Part shown: piece after piece, positions 14,750-21,107 of the stretch
Layout of the letters: the number at the start of each line of letters is the position of its first letter
How positions within the stretch are numbered: position 1 is the stretch's first letter
Virus record (IMG/VR): IMGVR_UViG_3300023172_000163
Location: 1-26,593 of that record
Origin: a virus
Strand: one strand, 5' to 3'
Length of the DNA: 26,593 nt
Notes under the pieces: model-generated
What the model was told of the DNA's origin: nothing
Database searches by the model: none
What the model saw: only the letters and a program-made list of their open reading frames with translations
Position numbers and translations under genes: made by a program

Positions 14750-14912
14750 CGTAGTTGTACCAGAAGTCATCCCAGTCCTCCGTGGTTGCTTCGTAGATAG
14801 GGCATGGTTCCTCCATAAGGATTTCGTTCTTCATCTTAGCACAACGCTCCCGAAGAACCTTCTCGTCTGTGTCAGGTAGCATACCGTCTGTGTTGTCTAG
14901 GTCTTTTCTCAT
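14742..14912 (-). CDS. Small acidic hypothetical protein
   Basis: 56 aa, starting MRKDLDNTDGMLPDTDEKVL and ending TEDWDDFWYNYDE. The ATG overlaps the upstream TGA as ATGA and the stop overlaps the next start, so it is a link in a three-gene coupled set. The protein is strongly acidic and has an aromatic, Asp-rich C-terminal tail that could act as a protein-binding or DNA-mimic tail; that is only a suggestion. Confidence 0.65.
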   Translation of the reverse strand: MRKDLDNTDGMLPDTDEKVLRERCAKMKNEILMEEPCPIYEATTEDWDDFWYNYDE

Positions 14913-15073
14913 CGAACGTATTCGTTTAGGATGTCTAGAATTTCATTATAGGCATGGTGAGCACCATCGTGCCACTCACCATTCTTGTCTTGTCTTGAAC
15001 CGTTGTAAAGGGCGGTCTTTAATTTATATACTCTAGCGAGTAGGTCAGTTTTGCTCACGGATCCAGTGGACAT
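14909..15073 (-). CDS. Small hypothetical protein, first gene after the capsid terminator
   Basis: 54 aa, ATG at 15073 with GAGAAAG about five bases upstream. It begins MSTGSVSKTDLLARVYKLKT and ends GAHHAYNEILDILNEYVR. Mostly helical, with a central GEWHDGAHHAYNE histidine-rich segment that could bind metal. It is the first gene of a three-gene ATGA-linked set after the gp23 terminator, with a possible late box (ATTAAATA) 22 bases upstream. No function is known. Confidence 0.68.
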   Translation of the reverse strand: MSTGSVSKTDLLARVYKLKTALYNGSRQDKNGEWHDGAHHAYNEILDILNEYVR

Positions 15074-15094
15074 AATGCTTTCTCAGTCTATAGG

Positions 15095-15102
15095 TATTTA
15101 AT
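15095..15102 (-). promoter_or_regulatory. Possible late promoter after the gp23 terminator
   Basis: The minus strand reads ATTAAATA, sharing TAAATA with the late boxes, 22 bases before the 54-aa gene and directly after the terminator's U-run. The sequence is AT-rich here, so the match is weaker evidence than for gp17, gp18, gp22 or gp23. Confidence 0.4.
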
Positions 15103-15130
15103 AAAAAAGGGACCCCCGTTAGGGGTCCCT
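15103..15130 (-). terminator. Strong Rho-independent terminator after gp23
   Basis: Minus-strand RNA forms AGGGACCCC, loop UAACG, GGGGUCCCU, a perfect nine-pair GC-rich stem, followed by a run of U. It begins 24 bases after the capsid gene stop and should end most capsid transcripts. Confidence 0.92.
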
Positions 15131-15153
15131 GACAATTCAGTGAATCTGATGGA

Positions 15154-16551
15154 TCACATGAGGTTACGTACAAGAACACGTCTGTAGTACATGTTAACAC
15201 CAGCGGTGAGGGTCTCACCGTCAGGGGTGCCGTTGTAAGCACCGTTGGTGGTAACGAATGGGTTGCTGACCATACCGTAACGAGTCTTGAAGCCAATCTT
15301 GGGCTGGAAGTTGTTAGGATCGATCGAACGAACCATCTGGAGGGGAACGTATGGGCAATAGAAGAGACCAGCGTCATAAGGAGAGGTGCCCTTATAACCC
15401 ATTACGTAGTAGTGGTCATCGCTGAAGTTAGCAGAGTAAGGATCAACGTAGACCTTGATACGACCGTTAATAGTACCAACGGCAAGGTTGCCAGTGTCAT
15501 CAACAGTACCGATGGAAGGACCACCAGCGCCTGAGAGACCTGAGGAATAGTCAAGAACACCAGCCATGGCGAGAGCAGAAGCAACGTCAGCTGAACAGAT
15601 CAGGAAGTTGCCCTTTCCTCTACGAGTGTCTTGGGCGATAGCGTTAGCGTCACGCTCGATTTGGAAGAGAAGACCTTTGAACTTCTCAACCGACCAACGA
15701 CCGTTGCTGTCAACGTCGAGGTCGAAGATGCCAGCGTTAGCAACGTTGTTCTGAGCACCAGGCTTAGCAACGCTGTATACACGACGGACAACTTCACGGT
15801 TGATCTCAGCGAGAACTTCGCTAGACAGAATGTTAGCGAGCTCTTGCTCAGCGTCAAGACCATGGATCGCCTTGAGGTCTTGAGCGAGTTCTAGAGTGTA
15901 CTCAGCTTTGAGTGCTCTGGACTTAGCAGTCACAGAGGTCTTCTCGATGCTGAATGACATCTCACGGAACAGCTTACCAGCATCGCCAGCTTGCTCTAGA
16001 TCTTCACGTGAGAAACCACGGGTTGTTTCGTAGGTGCCACCGTCGTTGAGGAGACCAGGGTTGGTGCCAGCAAGGGCATCACCAGCGCCACCACGTGTGG
16101 TGTCATAAGCACCAGCAGTAGCGTCGAGACCAGCAGTGAAGTTGGCATCAGGCTCGTTGAACAGTGCCTCTTCTCCGCCTTGGTTCTCGTAGCGGGATCT
16201 CATAGCGAAGATGAGACCTGAAGGACCTGACATAGGCTGAACACCACAAACGTCATATGCCATTAGGTTAGGCATAGCACGACGAACGAGGCTGATTAGA
16301 ACGGGGTCGAAACCAGCAAGACCAGCGGTGTTGTTTGAAGCGAGAGCAGAACCAGCGGGGGTTACGGTGCTAGCGCCTAGTGAGTTTACGGCAACTTCAT
16401 TGATCATGCCGCGCTCTTCACGAAGAGCTCTTTCTTGGTTTTCCAGGAGTACAGAGGTCACTGCTCTCTTGTAGCGATCCTGGATTTCAGGAGCTTCGCC
16501 ATGGTTAAGAACAGGGGACCACTTTTCCTGGAGATGTTGTGCGTTAAACAT
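15154..16551 (-). CDS. 23: Major capsid protein precursor (gp23)
   Basis: 465 aa, shorter than T4 gp23 (521 aa) and close to the usual cyanophage size. Forms the hexameric HK97-fold shell of the head. It starts MFNAQHLQEKWSPVLNHGEA, and continues with the gp23-type QDRYKRAVTSVLLENQER and MPNLMAYDVCGVQPMSGPSG. The N-terminal segment is probably removed by gp21. An I-x-E site at MINE (after E52) and an L-x-E site at LLE (after E37) are candidate cleavage positions. A late promoter precedes it and a strong terminator follows it. No gp24 vertex gene follows, unlike T4. Confidence 0.97.
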   Translation of the reverse strand: MFNAQHLQEKWSPVLNHGEAPEIQDRYKRAVTSVLLENQERALREERGMINEVAVNSLGASTVTPAGSALASNNTAGLAGFDPVLISLVRRAMPNLMAYDVCGVQPMSGPSGLIFAMRSRYENQGGEEALFNEPDANFTAGLDATAGAYDTTRGGAGDALAGTNPGLLNDGGTYETTRGFSREDLEQAGDAGKLFREMSFSIEKTSVTAKSRALKAEYTLELAQDLKAIHGLDAEQELANILSSEVLAEINREVVRRVYSVAKPGAQNNVANAGIFDLDVDSNGRWSVEKFKGLLFQIERDANAIAQDTRRGKGNFLICSADVASALAMAGVLDYSSGLSGAGGPSIGTVDDTGNLAVGTINGRIKVYVDPYSANFSDDHYYVMGYKGTSPYDAGLFYCPYVPLQMVRSIDPNNFQPKIGFKTRYGMVSNPFVTTNGAYNGTPDGETLTAGVNMYYRRVLVRNLM

Positions 16552-16590
16552 TACTTTCTCCGAGTTTTTTGTTAGGAAATGTGGATAGAA

Positions 16591-16598
16591 TTATTTAG
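16591..16598 (-). promoter_or_regulatory. Putative late promoter of gp23
   Basis: The minus strand reads CTAAATAA, 39 bases upstream of the gp23 ATG, in the short gap after gp22. It shares TAAATAA with the late boxes of gp17, gp22 and the gp67/68-like gene. Confidence 0.7.
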
Positions 16599-16602
16599 GG
16601 AA

Positions 16603-17778
16603 TCACTGATTCCAGCGGTTCATTGCCTGGAGGTACATTGCCATTGCTGGTGTTACCTCTTCTGCTTCCACTGGAGTTTCGTCAGCAACTACTTTAGGAG
16701 CACCTTCCTTGGGGAAGTATGACTCTTTAATAGTGGTGAGTTTCTTAGAGAATTCCTCCTCAGAAGTAAACTCAACTCCCTCAGCGAGGGATGCTAGTTT
16801 GTCCTTTTGTGTGTCTACTAGATCCTCGGCAATTTGCTTGACGATGATCTGCTTAGCAGACTCATTAAGACGATTTTGAAGTTCAATATTAGCCTTAACC
16901 TGTTCGTTGAGGCGTTCTTCCATCTTACAAAGATCTTCAGTCATACCTTCGAGAACGTCTACCTTCTCGTCGGGGATTGAGATATAATGTGATTCAAAGA
17001 GATTCTTTAGACCGCTAATGAAGTCTTCAGTAATCTCATTTCTGATTCCGCGGTCAACAGCAACTTGGTTTTCCTCAAGCCACTTGGTGACGGCGTAGTT
17101 GACGGTGCCGTTAACTTCTTCAGCAAGTTCTTTCTTAACAGCTTCGACTTGCTCAGCGAGTTGTGTCTTGTAGTGCTCTTCGAGTTTGGTCCACTCTTCA
17201 GACAACTTAGACTTAACAGCAGCTTCAAAAATTGTTTTTGCTTTTTCAGCAAACTCTTCGCTGAGTTCAGTACCCTCGGTGAGAGCAGAAACATCAGCAG
17301 ATACGTCGAGGTCTTCAAACTTAGGTTTGATGGGATAGGTTACGCTACCACCTTCCTTGGTTCCGTAAGCAATTTCAGCACCGAACTTAGGAGCAGTTCC
17401 GTTAGGAAGATCAGTGTTAGAAGCGCCACGGTTAGGTTCGCCAGAGATACCACCAGAGATGGGAGCAGCAGCCTTAGCACCAGGATTCTCATCGCCATCC
17501 TCATCATGTTCATGAGGAGTGGTGGTTACGCTATTAACTTCAGCGGGTGCCTTCTGACCGATGGCAATACCAGGCTGAAGTGGAGCGGCATGTCCTGTAG
17601 CGCCTTCGCCAGCAGCGGCTTTAGCGTTAACAGCAGTATTTGATTGACCTGAAGCAGCGGCGTCACCAGGAAGAACAGCAGCCGTCACCGTTGGCATTGG
17701 ATCTTGTCCTGCCTCAGCGAGGACAGTGGCGTGCTCACTGGCAAACTCCTCAAACTTTTCGTTAAGCATATCTGACAT
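16603..17778 (-). CDS. 22: Prohead core scaffolding protein (gp22)
   Basis: 391 aa, longer than T4 gp22 (269 aa). It is the main internal scaffold around which gp23 assembles and is later digested by gp21. Residues 20-150 are Gly/Ala-rich and low complexity, including HEHDEDGDEN. Residues 170-345 form long charged helices (such as EEWTKLEEHYKTQLAEQVEA) typical of scaffolds. The C-terminus PAMAMYLQAMNRWNQ resembles the conserved end of gp22 proteins. Its place between gp21 and gp23 is diagnostic. A late promoter lies at 17819-17826. Confidence 0.93.
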   Translation of the reverse strand: MSDMLNEKFEEFASEHATVLAEAGQDPMPTVTAAVLPGDAAASGQSNTAVNAKAAAGEGATGHAAPLQPGIAIGQKAPAEVNSVTTTPHEHDEDGDENPGAKAAAPISGGISGEPNRGASNTDLPNGTAPKFGAEIAYGTKEGGSVTYPIKPKFEDLDVSADVSALTEGTELSEEFAEKAKTIFEAAVKSKLSEEWTKLEEHYKTQLAEQVEAVKKELAEEVNGTVNYAVTKWLEENQVAVDRGIRNEITEDFISGLKNLFESHYISIPDEKVDVLEGMTEDLCKMEERLNEQVKANIELQNRLNESAKQIIVKQIAEDLVDTQKDKLASLAEGVEFTSEEEFSKKLTTIKESYFPKEGAPKVVADETPVEAEEVTPAMAMYLQAMNRWNQ

Positions 17779-17818
17779 TTGAGTTTTCCTCGTAAGTATC
17801 TAAATGATTATTCTAAGA

Positions 17819-17826
17819 TTATTTAT
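17819..17826 (-). promoter_or_regulatory. Putative late promoter of gp22
   Basis: The minus strand reads ATAAATAA (in context TCATAAATAATC), immediately after the gp21 stop and 40 bases before the gp22 ATG. Confidence 0.72.
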
Positions 17827-17830
17827 GAAT

Positions 17831-18475
17831 TCAAAGATTTGAAAGGAACTTGTCAAATGCGGAAAGCATTTTTTCTTCTAGATTAATTCTAGAAGCGTTA
17901 TCAATTTCCTTTTTCATCTCTTGGATTTGTCTTTCACGGAGTAAACCGCCTTCCCAAACCCATTCTTTACCTTCCATAATTCCGTTGACGAAAGCGTCAG
18001 GAGCGGAAGGATCTGCTACGATATCAGCAGCAGTGGCGAGCATGAAGTCATCACTAACATACTTCACGCCGTTTTCCTCTTTGAGAGAACCCATTCCTCT
18101 GGAGGAAACACCAAGTTTTACACCTTCACCGAGGAGACTCTTGGCAATTTTACCCATGGGAGTATCAAGAATTCTTGCTTTACCCATGAAGTTGTTACCC
18201 TCTGCCTTTAGTGATGTGATCTTGTGAGACACTCGATCAAGATTGACAGTGGGACCGTCAGGGTGACCTAGTTCACCTAGGGCACGACCAGCTTTGACAT
18301 ACTCTTCAGAATATCTTTCAACTTCTTTATTGAGAACATCGAAAGGATAGATTCTTCCGTTACGGTTCTTAATCTCCGACTGGAGGAATACACCTTCAAT
18401 GTAGAGGTGCTTTTCACCATCCTTTTCCTCTGTAAGGATACGGATGTCTTCGATGCTTTCAGTAATTAGTTTCAT
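17831..18475 (-). CDS. 21: Prohead core protein and maturation protease (gp21)
   Basis: 214 aa, near T4 gp21 (212 aa). A herpesvirus-protease-fold serine protease that cleaves the scaffold and capsid proteins during head maturation. Residues visible: the catalytic histidine H71 in GELGHPDGP and the catalytic serine in GVSSRGMGS (S124 or S125). The N-terminal QSEIKNRNGRIYP is a conserved part of the fold. The start overlaps the upstream small core gene by four bases (ATGA), linking their translation. Confidence 0.95.
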   Translation of the reverse strand: MKLITESIEDIRILTEEKDGEKHLYIEGVFLQSEIKNRNGRIYPFDVLNKEVERYSEEYVKAGRALGELGHPDGPTVNLDRVSHKITSLKAEGNNFMGKARILDTPMGKIAKSLLGEGVKLGVSSRGMGSLKEENGVKYVSDDFMLATAADIVADPSAPDAFVNGIMEGKEWVWEGGLLRERQIQEMKKEIDNASRINLEEKMLSAFDKFLSNL

Positions 18476-18666
18476 TGTTCTTCTGGAGTATCTCCTGTTG
18501 GTTCATCAAAGAACGTATTAGCTACGGTCTTCTTATATGTATCAATTGTTTCTGATGCTTTAGCATAAAGGATGTCCTCAATAGCATCGAGAGCATCCGC
18601 TCGTTTTTTGTCAGCAATTAAGTTGACAACATTGAGCACTTCAGAATCTAATGGTTGATCAGACAT
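18472..18666 (-). CDS. Small prohead core protein, gp67/gp68 position
   Basis: 64 aa, between portal gp20 and protease gp21, where T4 has genes 67 and 68. The protein is helical and acidic (LIADKKRADALDAIEDILYA, then KASETIDTYKKTVANTFF) as expected of a head-core component. Cyanophage homologues of this position are sometimes called gp67; sequence alone does not prove it. It has a late-promoter box 22 bases upstream and an ATGA overlap with gp21. Confidence 0.75.
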   Translation of the reverse strand: MSDQPLDSEVLNVVNLIADKKRADALDAIEDILYAKASETIDTYKKTVANTFFDEPTGDTPEEQ

Positions 18667-18687
18667 AACATAAAAACGGGTTATTAG

Positions 18688-18695
18688 TTATTTAT
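18688..18695 (-). promoter_or_regulatory. Putative late promoter of the gp67/68-gp21 pair
   Basis: The minus strand reads ATAAATAA, whose last three bases are the TAA stop codon of gp20. It lies 21 bases upstream of the next ATG. Confidence 0.68.
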
Positions 18696-20373
18696 CAGTT
18701 TTCTTTTTTGCCGCTGGTGCTGGAGCGGGTTTTGGCATTGCCTTCATCTTTTCAATCTCTCTTGCTTGAGCATCGTCCGCTGCTTGTGCTTCTAGTTCAG
18801 GAGCAAAGGCATCGTTTTGACGATCCATCATGTCAAACGTATTAATGTCAGCAGGATTCATAGCAAGACCAGAGTCAATATCACCCTTGATTTGCTTATC
18901 CATTTCCTTCATTTCTTTCTCAGTCTGTTGGAGAATTTGACGACGGATGTAGTCAACAGAGAAATACTTACCAAGGAATGGATCCATTTGAGTAACGAGG
19001 TTCATACGTTGTAGCATCATTTCCTGTTCCTTCAATTCATTGAAGTGGTTGTCAAACAGGAAGTCATACTGGATATGTTCTTCCATCTCATCCCAATCTT
19101 CGGGAGCAATTACTCCTTTGAGGATGAGTTGTGTCTTGAGAAGATCGTGGAAAAGTTCGCTAAATCTTTTACGAAGTCTTCCGATGAACTTACTGAACTT
19201 GAGTTCGTCACGTAGGACTTCAGTTGTTTTACCGAGGTTAAATCCTTTGTTATCGTCGGTAAGACGAGAAGGGGGAAGGTTGAGAGAGTTATAAAGCTTC
19301 TTCTTGAAATACTCAACATCTTTGAGTTCGCCTAGGTTTTGACCACCAGGAAGAGTTGTGATTTCAGTTCCTCTGCCACCTTCGCGGCGAGGAAGCCAGA
19401 AGTCTTCCAGCATACTCATATGCTTTTTGTCATCACGGATCTCACCAGTGCTAGCATCGTAAACTAGTTTGTTACGATAACGCGCCATCACGTCACGGAG
19501 ATATTGTTCCGCTTTGACCTTAGGTAGATTGCCGACATCGATGTAGAAAATTCTACGCTCTGGAGCACGGGACAATCTGTAGATAACAAGAGAGTCTTCA
19601 ATCATACGGAGTTGATTGAGAGACTTGATTGCTTTGTGTAGGAAACTCAATGGTTGTTTCTTGTTCAGATCCATTAGACCTGAGTTACACTTAGCAATAG
19701 AATCTGCTGCCATCTTGATTCCGTTTGAGGAAGCGAAATCAAATGTAGCGTTTACGGTCATGGCATTGGCATAACCTTTAGGATTGTAGATATAGTAATC
19801 AATGTAATCACCCCAGTCATACTCAAGAGCAGTTCCTTTTGCTCCTTGAGATGCTGCTTCTGGACTCTTAATCTTCTGTCTTACCTTACGTAATTTGAGA
19901 GGATCAATATAACGAAGTTCTAGGATACCTTTCTTGGGTTTGTCCAAGTCGATAACCTTATGATAATATGTACGACCATCGATGTACCAAGTCCGAATGA
20001 TTTGGTGAGCATTCTTGTCGAAGTTTAAAAGTTTTTTGATGTAATTAAATTCATCACGGATCTTTTTCTTGACACCAGCACTGACATCAAGGTTAGATAA
20101 TTCAATTTCAACAGGAGAATCATCAGCATCGCTGACAACAAACTCATTGACAATTTCGTCAATAGCAGAGTCACACTCTGGATGAAGCGCCATATCTCTA
20201 TAACGCTTGATCAGTTCATATTCATTCCGACCCTGTGAGCCATCGACATCCACATATGTACCAAAATGACCCCCAGCGGCTACCGCTACGGAGTCATCTT
20301 GATTTGGTGGGATAGGGGATTGACCCCTATCCTCACCACTTTTATTAATAATAAAACCGAAGAGTTGACTCAT
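18688..20373 (-). CDS. 20: Portal vertex protein (gp20)
   Basis: 561 aa, near T4 gp20 (524 aa). Forms the dodecameric portal ring through which DNA is packaged and to which the tail joins. Recognisable stretches include GRNEYELIKRYRDMALHPEC near the N-terminus, SDADDSPVEIELSNLDVS, LVIYRLSRAPERRIFYIDVG in the middle, and LPGGQNLGELKDVEYFKKKL. The C-terminal tail is Lys/Pro/Ala-rich (PKPAPAPAAKKKTDK). Order gp18-gp19-gp20 is the T4 order. A double palindrome and late-promoter box sit in its leader. Confidence 0.97.
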   Translation of the reverse strand: MSQLFGFIINKSGEDRGQSPIPPNQDDSVAVAAGGHFGTYVDVDGSQGRNEYELIKRYRDMALHPECDSAIDEIVNEFVVSDADDSPVEIELSNLDVSAGVKKKIRDEFNYIKKLLNFDKNAHQIIRTWYIDGRTYYHKVIDLDKPKKGILELRYIDPLKLRKVRQKIKSPEAASQGAKGTALEYDWGDYIDYYIYNPKGYANAMTVNATFDFASSNGIKMAADSIAKCNSGLMDLNKKQPLSFLHKAIKSLNQLRMIEDSLVIYRLSRAPERRIFYIDVGNLPKVKAEQYLRDVMARYRNKLVYDASTGEIRDDKKHMSMLEDFWLPRREGGRGTEITTLPGGQNLGELKDVEYFKKKLYNSLNLPPSRLTDDNKGFNLGKTTEVLRDELKFSKFIGRLRKRFSELFHDLLKTQLILKGVIAPEDWDEMEEHIQYDFLFDNHFNELKEQEMMLQRMNLVTQMDPFLGKYFSVDYIRRQILQQTEKEMKEMDKQIKGDIDSGLAMNPADINTFDMMDRQNDAFAPELEAQAADDAQAREIEKMKAMPKPAPAPAAKKKTDK

Positions 20374-20376
20374 CTC

Positions 20377-20404
20377 AATAGATCTATGTTCCTATAGATC
20401 TATT
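20377..20404 (-). repeat. Twin ATAGATCTAT palindromes in the gp20 leader
   Basis: ATAGATCTAT occurs at 20378-20387 and 20394-20403, spaced by six bases. Each copy is itself a perfect 10-bp palindrome, and together with one flanking A-T pair they can form an 11-bp hairpin with the minus-strand loop AGGAAC. The element sits between the late box and the gp20 ATG. Confidence 0.7.
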
Positions 20405-20407
20405 TAT
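20401..20407 (-). promoter_or_regulatory. Putative late promoter of gp20
   Basis: The minus strand reads ATAAATA (context CTAATAAATAGATC), 27 bases upstream of the gp20 ATG. It overlaps the outer arm of the twin palindrome. Confidence 0.62.
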
Positions 20408-20411
20408 TAGA

Positions 20412-21068
20412 TTAGAGAACGATCTTCTTCGAAGTACCAGTTCTGCCAGAGTCGCCAGCATCAAGAGGTCCTGTGGTAGCACCGTCAACTAACCAGTAAG
20501 CATACTGGAACTCAACAGTAAACTCTTCAATCTGATCGTTGCTGTCATAAGCAAGATCAATCTGAGATACGTTGGTTGGGAAGCAATGCTTGAGGATGTA
20601 AGATCTTAGGATCTGACCACCTTCTTCGCCATGCTTCTCAAGTTGCTTGACAGTAACTTCCGCCATGTAACCATTGGTTTCCTTGGTAGGAATAAAGTTA
20701 GGAGCGTAGTTACCTTCGTGGGTGTTCATCGACTCTAACCATGCTTCGAAGTAAGAGCGAATCTTCATGTCCTTATCGTTGAAGAAGGTAGCAGTCCAAG
20801 TATCGAAGGTACGATCACCAGCGATCTTGACGGTTCTACCACGGAAAGGAACTTCGATAACACCAAGGTTAGAAGCAGGTAGAGCGGCGGACTTACAAAG
20901 TACATCGACAAGAGTTTTGTCGCTTAGTCCAGCAGCTTCCCCACCGCCATCAGCGCCAGGGGTTCCGCCTTCTAGTCCGCCAGTAGGCCATTGAATATCA
21001 ATGGCGAACATATTGGGCTTTACGCCTTGCCCAATATTAGTGATAAAGTCGTTAATTCTAGTTGCCAT
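20412..21068 (-). CDS. 19: Tail tube protein (gp19)
   Basis: 218 aa, longer than T4 gp19 (163 aa). Stacked hexamers make the inner tube of the contractile tail. The tube-fold strands are visible: VIEVPFRGRTVKIAGDRTFD, then TWTATFFNDKDMKIRSYFEA, and DQIEEFTVEFQYAYWLVDG near the C-terminus. The extra length includes a Gly-rich loop at residues 28-45 (GGLEGGTPGADGGGEAAGL). No late box is obvious directly upstream; it is probably transcribed with gp18. The likely ribosome site is AGAGGA about ten bases before the ATG. Confidence 0.94.
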   Translation of the reverse strand: MATRINDFITNIGQGVKPNMFAIDIQWPTGGLEGGTPGADGGGEAAGLSDKTLVDVLCKSAALPASNLGVIEVPFRGRTVKIAGDRTFDTWTATFFNDKDMKIRSYFEAWLESMNTHEGNYAPNFIPTKETNGYMAEVTVKQLEKHGEEGGQILRSYILKHCFPTNVSQIDLAYDSNDQIEEFTVEFQYAYWLVDGATTGPLDAGDSGRTGTSKKIVL

Positions 21069-21107
21069 TTGTTTTTTCCTCTAATACGTTTGTGAAATTA
21101 TTAATTA

